From Anoxybacillus sp. J5B_2022 (GTDB lineage Bacteria > Bacillota > Bacilli > Bacillales > Anoxybacillaceae), in assembly GCF_026847645.1 (NCBI RefSeq), contig NZ_JAPSMC010000002.1:1-64000 (forward strand): DNA of 64,000 nucleotides, in the 5' to 3' direction. Every line of letters starts with the position of its first letter. The first letter of the stretch is position 1. Of this stretch, positions 29,637 through 38,240 are shown piece after piece. The notes beneath the pieces were generated by a model. The model made no database searches, had not been told where the DNA came from, and was given only the letters and a program-made list of their open reading frames with translations. The translations under genes and the position numbers were made by a program.

Positions 29637-31206
29637 ACGTGCTGAAATGTTTTTTCCGAAAAAACAAGTCATTTCGCGGATGAAACATGGCCTTGTTCGC
29701 CATACGTATAAAGAAATTGGCGAGCGCACACGAAAGCTAGCTAGCGCGTTACGAAAACTTGGCGTAAATACGGGCGACCGTGTCGGCACGTTCGCTTGGA
29801 ACCATCATCGTCATTTAGAAGCGTATTTTGCCATTCCGGGAATCGGGGCGGTGTTGCATACGATCAACATTCGCCTGTCACCGCAACATATCGCTTACAT
29901 TATTAACCACGCAAACGATCGAGTGCTACTTATTGATGACGATTTATTACCGCTCATTGAACGGGTGAAAGACGAGATAAACGTCGAAACGTTTATCATC
30001 ATGACGGATGAACCGACGCTTCCAGAGACGACGCTTTCGCCGGTTTACCATTATGAGGAATTACTACAACAAGCGGAGCCGATTTCGTTTGTCAAAGACA
30101 TCGACGAACATAGCCCAGCTGGCATGTGCTATACGTCAGCGACGACAGGAAATCCGAAGGGTGTTTTATATTCCCATCGAGGAATTGTACTCCACAGCAT
30201 GGCGCTAGGGCTTGCCGATAGCGCCGCATTGTCGGAATCGGATGTCGCGTTGCCAGTCGTGCCAATGTTTCATGCGAATGCGTGGGGCTTGCCGTTTGCC
30301 GCCGTTTGGTTTGGGACGACGTTAGTGATGCCGGGCGCAGCGTTTACGCCGAAAATATTGGCAGAGCTGATGGAACAAGAAAAAGTGACGCTTGCGGCTG
30401 GTGTGCCGACCGTTTGGCTCGGCTTGTTGAACGAATTGGAGAAAGGATCGTACGATTTAAGCAGTGTGACGCGCATTTTATGCGGCGGTTCAGCAGCGCC
30501 AAAAGGAATGATTCGCGACTTTGAAGAGAAATACGGCATCCCGTTTGTACACGCTTACGGCATGACGGAAACGAGCCCGCTTGTCGTCCTTTCGCGCCTA
30601 AAAAGCTATCAACAACATGTATCAAATGAAGAAAAATTAGAAATTCGCGCGAAACAAGGCTTTCTTGTACCGGGCGTGGAAATGAAAGTGATCGGTAAAG
30701 ACGGCGAAGTGGCGTGGAACGGGACGGAGATGGGAGAGCTATGTTTGCGCGGCCCGTGGATTGCGGACGAATATTATAACGACGAACGAAGCAAAGAGGC
30801 GTTCCGCGACGGCTGGTTATATACAGGCGATGTCGTAACGGTTGATGAAGAAGGGTTTATTAAAATCGTCGACCGTACAAAAGACGTCATTAAAAGCGGC
30901 GGGGAGTGGATTTCGTCTGTCGATTTAGAAAATGCGCTTATGGCGCATGAAGCGGTATTTGAAGCGGCCGTTGTTGCCGTACCGCATCCACAGTGGCAGG
31001 AGCGACCGATTGCTTGCGTGGTCGTCAAAGAAGGAAAAACGGTCACGAAAGACGAGCTATACGATTTTTTACGGCCGCAGTTTGCAAAATGGTGGCTTCC
31101 GGATGATATTGTGTTTATGAACGAAATTCCGAAAACAAGTGTCGGAAAATTTTTAAAAATGAAATTGCGTGAACAATTGCGTGATTATTTTGCGAATGTT
31201 CAATAA
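29599..31206 (+). CDS. Acyl-CoA ligase (class I adenylate-forming), second of operon
   Basis: A 535-residue AMP-forming ligase distinct from the first (YTSATTGNPKGVLYSHRG; PMFHANAWGLPFAAVW; YGMTETSPLVV; YTGDVVTVDEEGFIKIVDR; PKTSVGKFLK with the catalytic Lys). It is closest to the medium/long-chain AlkK-type ligases. GGAGGAG inside the end of the CoA-transferase gene serves ATG 29599 or ATG 29602. Two ligases in one operon suggest two acids or chain-length classes. Confidence 0.88.
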   Translation: MMNVPLNIATMLERAEMFFPKKQVISRMKHGLVRHTYKEIGERTRKLASALRKLGVNTGDRVGTFAWNHHRHLEAYFAIPGIGAVLHTINIRLSPQHIAYIINHANDRVLLIDDDLLPLIERVKDEINVETFIIMTDEPTLPETTLSPVYHYEELLQQAEPISFVKDIDEHSPAGMCYTSATTGNPKGVLYSHRGIVLHSMALGLADSAALSESDVALPVVPMFHANAWGLPFAAVWFGTTLVMPGAAFTPKILAELMEQEKVTLAAGVPTVWLGLLNELEKGSYDLSSVTRILCGGSAAPKGMIRDFEEKYGIPFVHAYGMTETSPLVVLSRLKSYQQHVSNEEKLEIRAKQGFLVPGVEMKVIGKDGEVAWNGTEMGELCLRGPWIADEYYNDERSKEAFRDGWLYTGDVVTVDEEGFIKIVDRTKDVIKSGGEWISSVDLENALMAHEAVFEAAVVAVPHPQWQERPIACVVVKEGKTVTKDELYDFLRPQFAKWWLPDDIVFMNEIPKTSVGKFLKMKLREQLRDYFANVQ

Positions 31207-31218
31207 GGGGGGAGTTCA

Positions 31219-32067
31219 ATGGTGCAAACAATTGCTGTCATCGGTGCTGGCTTAATGGGAAGCGGCATCGCCCAGTCGCTAGCGATGGGCGGTAAAACCG
31301 TTTATTTATACGACATTTCTGAAGCGGCGTTAGAAAAAGGAGTGAATTCGATTCAAAAAAGCCTTGCCCGTTTTGTCAAAGCAGGCAAATTATCGGAACA
31401 AGAAGCAACGAATGTCCTTTCCCGCATACAAACCGAAACAAATTTACAAGAAACGGTGAAAGATGCCGATATTGTCATTGAAGCAGTTCCAGAACATTTA
31501 CCATTGAAAAAACAAGTGTTTGAACAGCTCGATCACTATACGAAACAAGAGACGATTTTGGCAACGAATACGTCGGAATTAAGCGTGACGGCCATTGCTG
31601 CAGCGACAAAGCGCCCAAGCCAAGTCGTCGGCATGCATTGGTTTAATCCTGCGCCGGTGATGAAATTGATTGAAATCGTCAAAGGGGTCGCCACATCCGA
31701 AAAAACAATTGAAGTGATTCAACAACTGTCTGAAGAAATCGGCAAGGAAACGGTCGTTGTCAAAGATATGCAAGGGTTTGTGACAACAAGGGCGCTCGCG
31801 GCGCATATGATTGAATGTATTCGCATGTACGAAGAAGGAGTCGCTTCCGCCGAGCATATCGACAAAGCGATTCGCCTTGGGCTCAATTATCCGATGGGGC
31901 CATTAGAGCTTGCCGATTTAGTCGGGTTAGATACGATGCTTTTTGTCAGTGAAAATATGACGGAAGCATATGGCGACCGGTTCCGTCCGCCACAGACGCT
32001 CCGGAAGCTTGTCGAGGCGGGACATCTCGGCCGAAAAACAGGCAAAGGATTTTACACATATCAATGA
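31219..32067 (+). CDS. 3-hydroxyacyl-CoA (3-hydroxybutyryl-CoA) dehydrogenase
   Basis: A 282-residue NAD-dependent dehydrogenase that interconverts 3-hydroxyacyl-CoA and 3-oxoacyl-CoA. The N-terminal nucleotide fold begins IGAGLMGSGIAQSLA. The catalytic region is GMHWFNPAPVMKLIEIV, and the C-terminal helical domain has LNYPMGPLELADLVGLD. The stop codon is 14 bases before the thiolase start. The type is that of Hbd and PaaH; B. subtilis MmgB is similar. Confidence 0.92.
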   Translation: MVQTIAVIGAGLMGSGIAQSLAMGGKTVYLYDISEAALEKGVNSIQKSLARFVKAGKLSEQEATNVLSRIQTETNLQETVKDADIVIEAVPEHLPLKKQVFEQLDHYTKQETILATNTSELSVTAIAAATKRPSQVVGMHWFNPAPVMKLIEIVKGVATSEKTIEVIQQLSEEIGKETVVVKDMQGFVTTRALAAHMIECIRMYEEGVASAEHIDKAIRLGLNYPMGPLELADLVGLDTMLFVSENMTEAYGDRFRPPQTLRKLVEAGHLGRKTGKGFYTYQ

Positions 32068-32081
32068 AAGAAGGGGAAGAC

Positions 32082-33254
32082 ATGCGAGAAGTGGTGATTG
32101 TCGAAGCCGTACGCACCCCTGTCGGCAAGCGAAACGGGGTGTTTCGCGACAAACATCCGGTTCATTTAGCGGCAGTTGTGCTTGATGAAGTTGTCGAGCG
32201 AACTGGGATAGAAAAACAGTTGATCGAAGATATTGTGATGGGTTGCGTGACGCCGATTGGCGAGCAAGGATATAACATCGGGCGTTTAGCGGCGTTAGAG
32301 GCAGGATTTCCGGTTGAAGTGCCGGCGGTGCAAATTAACCGTATGTGCGGCTCCGGCCAGCAAGCCATCCATTTCGCCGCCCAAGAAATTAAATCAGGCG
32401 ATATGGAGATTACGATTGCCGCCGGTGTTGAAAGCATGACGAAAGTGCCGATTTTAAGCGACGGAAATGAGCGGACGATTCCGCCATCGCTGCACGAAAA
32501 GTACGAATTTGTGCACCAAGGCATTTCTGCGGAATTAATTGCCGAAAAATACGGATTGACCCGCGAGCAATTGGATGAATATGCGTATGAAAGCCATCAG
32601 CGTGCGCTTCGGGCGCAAGAAGAGGGCCGCTTCAACCAAGAAATCGTGCCGGTTCAAGGGCTTGACCAAGATGGAAATGAAATCATCGTGACAGCCGATG
32701 AAGGGCCGCGCCAAGATACATCGCTTGAAGCGTTGGCGGCGTTGAAGCCGGTCTTTAAACAAAACGGGAAAATTACTGCCGGCAATGCGAGCCAAATGAG
32801 CGACGGCGCAGCGGCGGTACTACTGATGGAACGCGAAACGGCACTTCGCCTCGGTTTGAAGCCAAAAGCAAAAATCGTCGCCCAAACGGTCGTCGGCTCG
32901 GACCCGACATATATGCTTGACGGCGTCATTCCGGCGACAAAAAAAGTGTTGCAAAAAGCGAACCTCACCATTGACGATATCGACCTTGTCGAAATTAACG
33001 AGGCGTTCGCCCCAGTCGTATTGGCATGGCAAAAAGAAATTGGCGCACCGCTCTCGAAAGTGAACGTCAACGGCGGTGCGATCGCCTTAGGTCACCCGCT
33101 CGGGGCAACCGGCGTCAAACTCATGACATCGCTCGTTCATGAACTCGAACGACGTCAAGGGCGCTACGGCTTATTAACGATTTGCATCGGTCACGGCATG
33201 GCAACCGCGACGGTGGTGGAGAGATGGGAAGGGATAGAAAAAAAGGAGGTCTAG
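32082..33254 (+). CDS. Acetyl-CoA acyltransferase (thiolase)
   Basis: A 390-residue thiolase that cleaves 3-oxoacyl-CoA with CoA, or condenses two acetyl-CoA. The nucleophile is in NRMCGSGQQAI near residue 87. ALGHPLGATGVKL holds the catalytic His, and CIGHGMATA the second Cys. An unusually short middle region follows the NGNERTIPPSLHEKYE stretch. I use ATG 32082 behind AAGGGGA; an ATG at 32064 overlaps the previous stop. It ends the operon, and no enoyl-CoA hydratase gene is present here. Confidence 0.92.
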   Translation: MREVVIVEAVRTPVGKRNGVFRDKHPVHLAAVVLDEVVERTGIEKQLIEDIVMGCVTPIGEQGYNIGRLAALEAGFPVEVPAVQINRMCGSGQQAIHFAAQEIKSGDMEITIAAGVESMTKVPILSDGNERTIPPSLHEKYEFVHQGISAELIAEKYGLTREQLDEYAYESHQRALRAQEEGRFNQEIVPVQGLDQDGNEIIVTADEGPRQDTSLEALAALKPVFKQNGKITAGNASQMSDGAAAVLLMERETALRLGLKPKAKIVAQTVVGSDPTYMLDGVIPATKKVLQKANLTIDDIDLVEINEAFAPVVLAWQKEIGAPLSKVNVNGGAIALGHPLGATGVKLMTSLVHELERRQGRYGLLTICIGHGMATATVVERWEGIEKKEV

Positions 33255-33272
33255 AGCCTCCCTCTTTTTCTG
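33245..33272 (+). terminator. Terminator of the acyl-CoA operon
   Basis: Stem GGAGG / CCTCC flanked by A and T tracts, overlapping the thiolase stop codon. Confidence 0.65.
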
Positions 33273-33278
33273 GGAAAA

Positions 33279-33344
33279 TAACGAATTAATGAGTGGGTGT
33301 TTTCATACTTGGTTGGTGAGTAAAAATCGCTCATGAGTGTTTTG
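33279..33344. repeat. Conserved hairpin element, copy 1
   Basis: A 66-base element that aligns along its length with 54661-54725. Outer arms ATGAGTG / CGCTCAT and an inner hairpin ACTTG-GTTGG-TGAGT can form. The second copy keeps both stems by different bases (ATGAGCA / TGCTCAT; GCTCG-GGTGG-CGAGC). Both copies end in GTTTT. It lies between the acyl-CoA operon and the tetR promoter. Confidence 0.7.
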
Positions 33345-33354
33345 CATAAAAAAC

Positions 33355-33384
33355 TTGATTATATTGGAGGATTAATTGTATAAT
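33355..33384 (+). promoter_or_regulatory. tetR promoter
   Basis: TTGATT at 33355-33360 and TATAAT at 33379-33384 with an 18-base spacer. The operator starts two bases after the -10 and so covers the expected transcription start. Confidence 0.78.
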
Positions 33385-33386
33385 AT

Positions 33387-33402
33387 GGGTGACTAGTCAC
33401 CC
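33387..33402. promoter_or_regulatory. TetR operator 1 (tetR promoter)
   Basis: GGGTGACTAGTCACCC, a perfect 16-bp palindrome over the tetR transcription start. The same sequence recurs at 36010-36025 and with two central changes at 34031-34046. Position and repetition point to autoregulation by the adjacent TetR protein. Confidence 0.82.
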
Positions 33403-33416
33403 GGGGAGGGGGAATA

Positions 33417-34001
33417 ATGGAAGCAACCAAGCCCAAAAAAACAGAAATCATTGAAGTTGCTGCTAGAGAGTTTGCAGAGAAAGGATATGATGGTGCAAAT
33501 ATCAATGAAATTGCAATAATGGCTGGTATTGGGAAGGGTACAATCTATCTCTATTTCAAAACAAAAAAAGAGCTTTATCTTGAAACCATTAGAACAATTG
33601 TTGATCGATTTAACAAAACGTCAGACAACATTATTTCTATGGATTTAAACTCATTTGAAAAACTTAAGCTTACTATTGAAACGTTTTTTCAGCTAGAACG
33701 AGAAAGTATATCCTTCTTAAAGCTGTGGTCGAGGCATCAGTTTCAGAATAATCCTGTATTTCCTGAAGAGGTATCGGAAATCTTTAAAGACTTGCGACAG
33801 CCATTGTGTGAAATTATTGAAGAAGGAGTTGAGAAAGGAGAGATTTCAACCCCTTATCCAACTGTCATAGGTTACTTTATTCTATCGATGATTGTTATGT
33901 TGATGCCAACCCTTCAACGTCCAAATAGTTTACCTTTAGTTAGAGAAGAAGAGCGTATACCTTTTATTTTAGATATTGTTCGAAAATTATTGCAAAAATA
34001 G
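33417..34001 (+). CDS. TetR/AcrR-family repressor of the lipid-type island
   Basis: A 194-residue regulator. The N-terminal helix-turn-helix is typical (EVAAREFAEKGYDGANINEI, then GIGKGTIYLYFKTKKELY). The C-terminal ligand domain is divergent and helical, so the effector cannot be guessed; relatives of this size often bind acyl-CoAs or lipids. GGGGAGGGGG precedes the ATG. It is separated from the next gene by a bidirectional terminator and operator 2. Its codon use is AT-richer than that of the flanking core genes. Confidence 0.9.
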   Translation: MEATKPKKTEIIEVAAREFAEKGYDGANINEIAIMAGIGKGTIYLYFKTKKELYLETIRTIVDRFNKTSDNIISMDLNSFEKLKLTIETFFQLERESISFLKLWSRHQFQNNPVFPEEVSEIFKDLRQPLCEIIEEGVEKGEISTPYPTVIGYFILSMIVMLMPTLQRPNSLPLVREEERIPFILDIVRKLLQK

Positions 34002-34026
34002 AGGGGTTACCTCTCTATTTTTGCAA
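33990..34026. terminator. Bidirectional terminator after tetR
   Basis: A perfect 14-bp stem TTGCAAAAATAGAG / CTCTATTTTTGCAA with a 9-nt loop, beginning within the last codons of tetR. Confidence 0.85.
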
Positions 34027-34030
34027 TAAA

Positions 34031-34054
34031 GGGTGACTGGTCACCCATTATAAT
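34031..34054 (+). promoter_or_regulatory. TetR operator 2 and promoter of the DHBP synthase operon
   Basis: GGGTGACTGGTCACCC at 34031-34046 differs from operator 1 only in the centre and keeps both 7-bp half sites. TATAAT follows at 34049-34054, so the operator fills the promoter spacer. No good -35 hexamer is visible (TTGCAA lies too far up). That may mean weak or activator-assisted initiation. Confidence 0.75.
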
Positions 34055-34068
34055 CAAGGGGGAATAAT

Positions 34069-34716
34069 ATGAAGTTCGACACTGTAGAAGTTGCTTTAGA
34101 GGCTCTAGCACAAGGGAAAATGATTATTGTTTCCGATGATGAGAACAGAGAAAATGAAGGTGATTTAGTTGCGATTGCAGAACTTATAACACCCGAAACA
34201 ATTAATTTTATGATTACTTATGGAAAAGGGCTTGTTTGTATGCCAATTACCACAGAACTTGCTCGTAAACTAGATCTTCGCCCAATGATAGAAACTAATG
34301 GAGAATATTTAAAAACTGCATTTACTGTTTCAATTGACGCTCATCCAAAATTTGGTGTCACCACCGGTATCTCTGCATGGGACCGTGCGAAAACTATTAA
34401 GATAGCTTTGCGAGAAAATGCTGTACCAGAAGATCTTGTTCGCCCGGGGCATATTTTCCCTTTGATTGCGCGAGAAGGAGGAGTATTTGCAAGAATGGGG
34501 CATACTGAGGCTGCTACTGATCTTGCGCGGTTAGCAGGTTTCAAGTCAGCGGGTGTAATCGTTGAGATTATTAATCCAGATGGTACAATGGCAAGGCAAC
34601 CAGATTTATTTGAATTTAAAAAGAGGTTTAATATCCCATATATAACAATTGCTGATTTAATTGAATACCGTTTGAAGTTTGACAAACAAGGCATGGAAAT
34701 GACTTCAAAGAGATAA
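34069..34716 (+). CDS. ribB: Stand-alone 3,4-dihydroxy-2-butanone-4-phosphate synthase (RibB-like)
   Basis: A 215-residue protein matching the DHBP synthase domain only. The metal and substrate loop [13 protein letters not shown] is at about residues 23-34, and [14 protein letters not shown] with the catalytic His is near residue 145. The enzyme converts ribulose 5-phosphate to formate and the C4 compound DHBP. Bacillaceae normally make riboflavin with a fused RibBA inside the rib operon, so this AT-rich copy in a lipid-type island is probably dedicated to another product. It is the first gene of the operon after operator 2. Confidence 0.9.
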   Translation: MKFDTVEVALEALAQGKMIIVSDDENRENEGDLVAIAELITPETINFMITYGKGLVCMPITTELARKLDLRPMIETNGEYLKTAFTVSIDAHPKFGVTTGISAWDRAKTIKIALRENAVPEDLVRPGHIFPLIAREGGVFARMGHTEAATDLARLAGFKSAGVIVEIINPDGTMARQPDLFEFKKRFNIPYITIADLIEYRLKFDKQGMEMTSKR

Positions 34717-34746
34717 AAAATTATATCCAGAAAAGAGGGTATTATT

Positions 34747-36015
34747 ATGATCGGCGTAATTTCTAGGGCAGTTATTACAGCCATCACACGTCGATTTTTC
34801 CTTGGAAAGATACATGGGATTGAACACTTGCCAGATAAAGGACCTTATATAATTGTAGCAAATCATGCAAGTTTCATGGATCATTTTATTATTGCAACTG
34901 TGCTTAGATATTACCGGAAAGAAAGGGTTTACTATCTAACAAAAAAAGAATCTTTCGAAACTTTTCTTTCACGAATCTGGCATCTTTCAGTCGGATGTAT
35001 TCCCTTGAACCGAAATGCAGCGGATACAACTGCCTTTCGTACAGTACTTCGTTATCTGGCAGATGGTAAAATTATTTGTATTTATCCAGAAGGTACGAGA
35101 AGTTTTACTGGAAGAATGTTGCCAGGTAAACCAGGAGCTGTTAAATTAGCAATGCTTGCTAAGGTTCCAATTGTACCTATTGGAATGGAAAGGACCTTCG
35201 ATATCCTTCCGAAAAATCGAATGATTCCTCGGCGGATAAGAGCCATCGTCCGAATTGGAGAACCAATTTACCCGGGGAAGGGACGAGGGAAAAAAGAGAT
35301 TGAGGTAGCTACGCTTCATGTTATGAGAGAAATTGCAAAACTGAGCAATGAAACTGGAACAGATTACGAAAAGCTTTCGAATGAGAATGGAATTAAGCCT
35401 CCCAATGCACTTGAGATGTTAGATGTTGCTACAGAATGGAATGAAATTGGAATACGGCAAGGCTTAACCTACCCAATTCCTCCAAAGTTATTATTTTATC
35501 GTGCAAAGTATATTGCGGAGGAAGTGCTAAAGACAAATCCTGAACTTCCACGGGCGCATTTTGAATTAGGAAGGGCCCTTGGTCGTTTGGCTCTTCTAAG
35601 TAATCCGGTTAAAAAGATTTTTTTGGCTTTTAAGTCAAAAAGAAGATTTGAAATGGCAATTCGTTTAGATCCCAAATTTGCACATGCTCACTATGCTCTA
35701 GGTATGTGGTATCTTTCCATTCCAAAGATGTTTGGTGGGGATCCGAAAAAGGCTTTGGCCCAATATCAGCTAGCAGTGCAATTGAATCCAGAGGAAATCT
35801 TTTTATATATGGGACTTGGACAATGTCAATTAAAACTTAACTTGATTGAAGATGCAAGAAAAACTTTCCTGCGTGTTCTTGAATTGCCTTCAATTCGTCC
35901 TGAGGATGACAGGAGAAAGCTAGAAGCTATGGTACAGTTATTAAGAATTGAGCCTTACACAAAATTTGAAAGAGGGTTGATATATTCATGTTTTACTGGC
36001 TTGCAAAATGGGTGA
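34747..36015 (+). CDS. PlsC-type acyltransferase fused to TPR repeats
   Basis: A 422-residue fusion. Residues 1-205 are a lysophosphatidic-acid-type acyltransferase with the H-x4-D motif (NHASFMDHF; His40, Asp45) and EGTRSFTG at about 115. From about residue 235 the protein is a helical TPR-like array ([50 protein letters not shown]). The first domain should move an acyl chain from ACP, CoA or acyl phosphate onto a small hydroxyl acceptor; the second should bind a protein partner. Its last 28 bases overlap the MMPL gene. Confidence 0.88.
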   Translation: MIGVISRAVITAITRRFFLGKIHGIEHLPDKGPYIIVANHASFMDHFIIATVLRYYRKERVYYLTKKESFETFLSRIWHLSVGCIPLNRNAADTTAFRTVLRYLADGKIICIYPEGTRSFTGRMLPGKPGAVKLAMLAKVPIVPIGMERTFDILPKNRMIPRRIRAIVRIGEPIYPGKGRGKKEIEVATLHVMREIAKLSNETGTDYEKLSNENGIKPPNALEMLDVATEWNEIGIRQGLTYPIPPKLLFYRAKYIAEEVLKTNPELPRAHFELGRALGRLALLSNPVKKIFLAFKSKRRFEMAIRLDPKFAHAHYALGMWYLSIPKMFGGDPKKALAQYQLAVQLNPEEIFLYMGLGQCQLKLNLIEDARKTFLRVLELPSIRPEDDRRKLEAMVQLLRIEPYTKFERGLIYSCFTGLQNG

Positions 36016-38240
36016 CTAGTCACCCAAAGAAAATTATATTCTTTTGGATTCTTTGTTTATTGTCATCTATTAGCTTTGCACTCAAATTACCGAACGTGTT
36101 GACCGCTGGAGGGTTTAATGATCCAAAGAGTGAATCAATGAAGGCTCAAAAAATTCTCGAGGAAAATTTTAGTAACCAGTATCCACAGCAATTACTCATT
36201 GTAATTAAGAGCAGTCGGTACACTGTCGATGATCCCAATTACGAAACGGCTGTAAAACGGATTGTGAGTGTGGTACGTCAGAACTCAAAGATAGAAAATA
36301 TTGAAAGCTATTACGATCATAAAAATGATGCTTTTATAGGGAAAGATAAGCACAATACATTCCTAGTCCTTGGACTAAATATGAGTGAAGATGAAGCCGC
36401 TAACTTTGTTCCAGCATTAAGTAGACAACTAAAAGAGAAAGTAACTGGGTTAGATGACTACCAATGGTGGGTTACTGGCGGACCAGCGTTAAGTTATGCA
36501 CTGAACGATGCAACGAAAAAAGATTTGTCTTTTGCTGAAATGATTGCATTTCCTGTAATGATTGTTATCTTATTACTGGTTTTCCGAACAGTAGCTTCTA
36601 CTGTACTTCCGCTGTTGATGTCCGCGTTTGCACTAGTGATTACGATGGCAATTGCGTATTTCTTTGCGAAAGATTATACGATGAATATACTTCTTCAAAA
36701 TGCAGTGAGTATGATCGGATTAGGAGTAATTGTGGATTATGCATTGTTTATCATTAGCCGTTATCGTCAGGAGTTAGAACATTACAGTACTGTTGAAGCG
36801 GTGCAGCGAGCTATCGTTTCAGCTGGACGATCTGTTTTCTTCTCTGGAGCTACTGTTGCTATATCGCTTTCCTCTTTGTTTTTGCCAAACATCATGATTT
36901 TTAACTCCATTGCACTTGGCGGTGTAATCGTAGTCACAATAGCAGTACTGGTGGCGATTACACTTTTACCAGCTCTTCTAACTCTTATGGGACCACGTAT
37001 TAATTGGGGAAGAATACCATTATTTAAAGAACGTAAGCCTTCTAAATATTGGGGGAAAATTGCTGTACTCTTAATGAAACGCCCTGTTATTTTTTTAATT
37101 CCAGGTTTAATATTACTAAGTTTCATGGCCTATCCATCTTACAAGTTAAATATGCAGGTTCCTGTTGCTTCTGCTTCAATTCTTCCAGAACAAGATGCTG
37201 CTCGAAAAGGATTTGAAGTGTTAGCGGGGGACTTCGGTCAAGGAAATGTGTTTCCGATTCAAGTGGTCTTGAAGGCCAAGCATGGTACAGTACTATCAGA
37301 TGATAATTTAAAGGCAATTGATAGGATTACGAACGATATTCAAAATTTCAATAATGTAGATAAAGTTGTTTCGTTAACAAACTGGAATATTGAATGGAAA
37401 TTATCTAATTATCAACAGGCTTATAAAGCTTATGACAAACTTCCGGATTTCGTTAAAGACCAATTAAATAAACTGACTAATCATGATCGGGGGCATACAA
37501 CTACGATATTGTTGGTATCACCGAAAACAGATGCTGACAGTAAAGCATCGCGCGAATTAGTTAGAAAAATACGGAATCTCTTAAAAGAAAATTCGACAAA
37601 AAATTTTGAATCTTATGTCGGAGGTCAATCAGCAATTGGAGTAGATTTTGATCAACGAATTTTCAATAATTTACCTATGATTATCGTTACGGTTTTTGTA
37701 ATTTCTTTCGTGGTTTTGATAGTGTCTTTCCGATCAATTCTCCTTCCAGTAAAAGCGTTGGTATTAAACTCTCTCGTTACACTGGCTAGTATGGGAATGT
37801 TAGTAGCTGTTTTCCAACAGGGCAACTTCCGAGGAGCAATTAATTCTATTACTCCTGTTGTATTGTTTGCCGTTTTATTTGGTCTGTCTATGGATTATGA
37901 AGTTCTCATTATTAACCGAATTCGGGAGCTGAAAGACGAAGGGATTCCTACTATAGAAAGTATTGTAAAAGGTATTTCCGAAACCGCTGGTCTTGTTAAT
38001 GGAGCAGCTGCCATTATGATTGCAGTGTTCGGTGCATTTGCTATGGTGAAAGTTGAAGTTGTTAAAGAACTGGGATTTGGTTTGGCAGTAGCTATTCTTT
38101 TAGATGCGACTGTGATTCGTTCTGTTCTAGTTCCTGCCATAATGAGAGTACTTGGCGAAGCGAATTGGTGGTTACCGTTCCGCTTTGCCGTCCCGATTAA
38201 TAACCGAAAAAATGTAGAAACTGAGGAGGGATTATCTTGA
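35988..38240 (+). CDS. MMPL/RND-family membrane exporter
   Basis: A 750-residue transporter with the duplicated MMPL plan: a first helix, a large extracytoplasmic loop (~40-170), five helices (~175-340), a second first-helix (~360-380), a second loop (~390-545) and five more helices. The conserved intramembrane GxxxDYxxF/DY motif appears as GVIVDYALFIISRYR and GLSMDYEVLIINRIRE. The family exports lipids, glycolipids and lipophilic metabolites using the proton gradient. Codons for Trp8-Pro13 contain a perfect copy of the TetR operator. The start codon lies inside the acyltransferase gene. Confidence 0.92.
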   Translation: MFYWLAKWVTSHPKKIIFFWILCLLSSISFALKLPNVLTAGGFNDPKSESMKAQKILEENFSNQYPQQLLIVIKSSRYTVDDPNYETAVKRIVSVVRQNSKIENIESYYDHKNDAFIGKDKHNTFLVLGLNMSEDEAANFVPALSRQLKEKVTGLDDYQWWVTGGPALSYALNDATKKDLSFAEMIAFPVMIVILLLVFRTVASTVLPLLMSAFALVITMAIAYFFAKDYTMNILLQNAVSMIGLGVIVDYALFIISRYRQELEHYSTVEAVQRAIVSAGRSVFFSGATVAISLSSLFLPNIMIFNSIALGGVIVVTIAVLVAITLLPALLTLMGPRINWGRIPLFKERKPSKYWGKIAVLLMKRPVIFLIPGLILLSFMAYPSYKLNMQVPVASASILPEQDAARKGFEVLAGDFGQGNVFPIQVVLKAKHGTVLSDDNLKAIDRITNDIQNFNNVDKVVSLTNWNIEWKLSNYQQAYKAYDKLPDFVKDQLNKLTNHDRGHTTTILLVSPKTDADSKASRELVRKIRNLLKENSTKNFESYVGGQSAIGVDFDQRIFNNLPMIIVTVFVISFVVLIVSFRSILLPVKALVLNSLVTLASMGMLVAVFQQGNFRGAINSITPVVLFAVLFGLSMDYEVLIINRIRELKDEGIPTIESIVKGISETAGLVNGAAAIMIAVFGAFAMVKVEVVKELGFGLAVAILLDATVIRSVLVPAIMRVLGEANWWLPFRFAVPINNRKNVETEEGLS
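36010..36025. promoter_or_regulatory. TetR operator 3, inside the MMPL coding region
   Basis: The same perfect 16-bp palindrome as operator 1, GGGTGACTAGTCACCC, spans codons 8-13 of the MMPL gene and the last codons of the acyltransferase gene. An exact recurrence within coding sequence is unlikely to be chance. It may act as a transcription roadblock or as a looping partner of operators 1 and 2. Confidence 0.68.

Noticed and set aside
35941..35987. Internal promoter in front of the MMPL gene
   Set aside because: TTGAAA and TATATT are only 9 bases apart; no credible -35/-10 pair was found.
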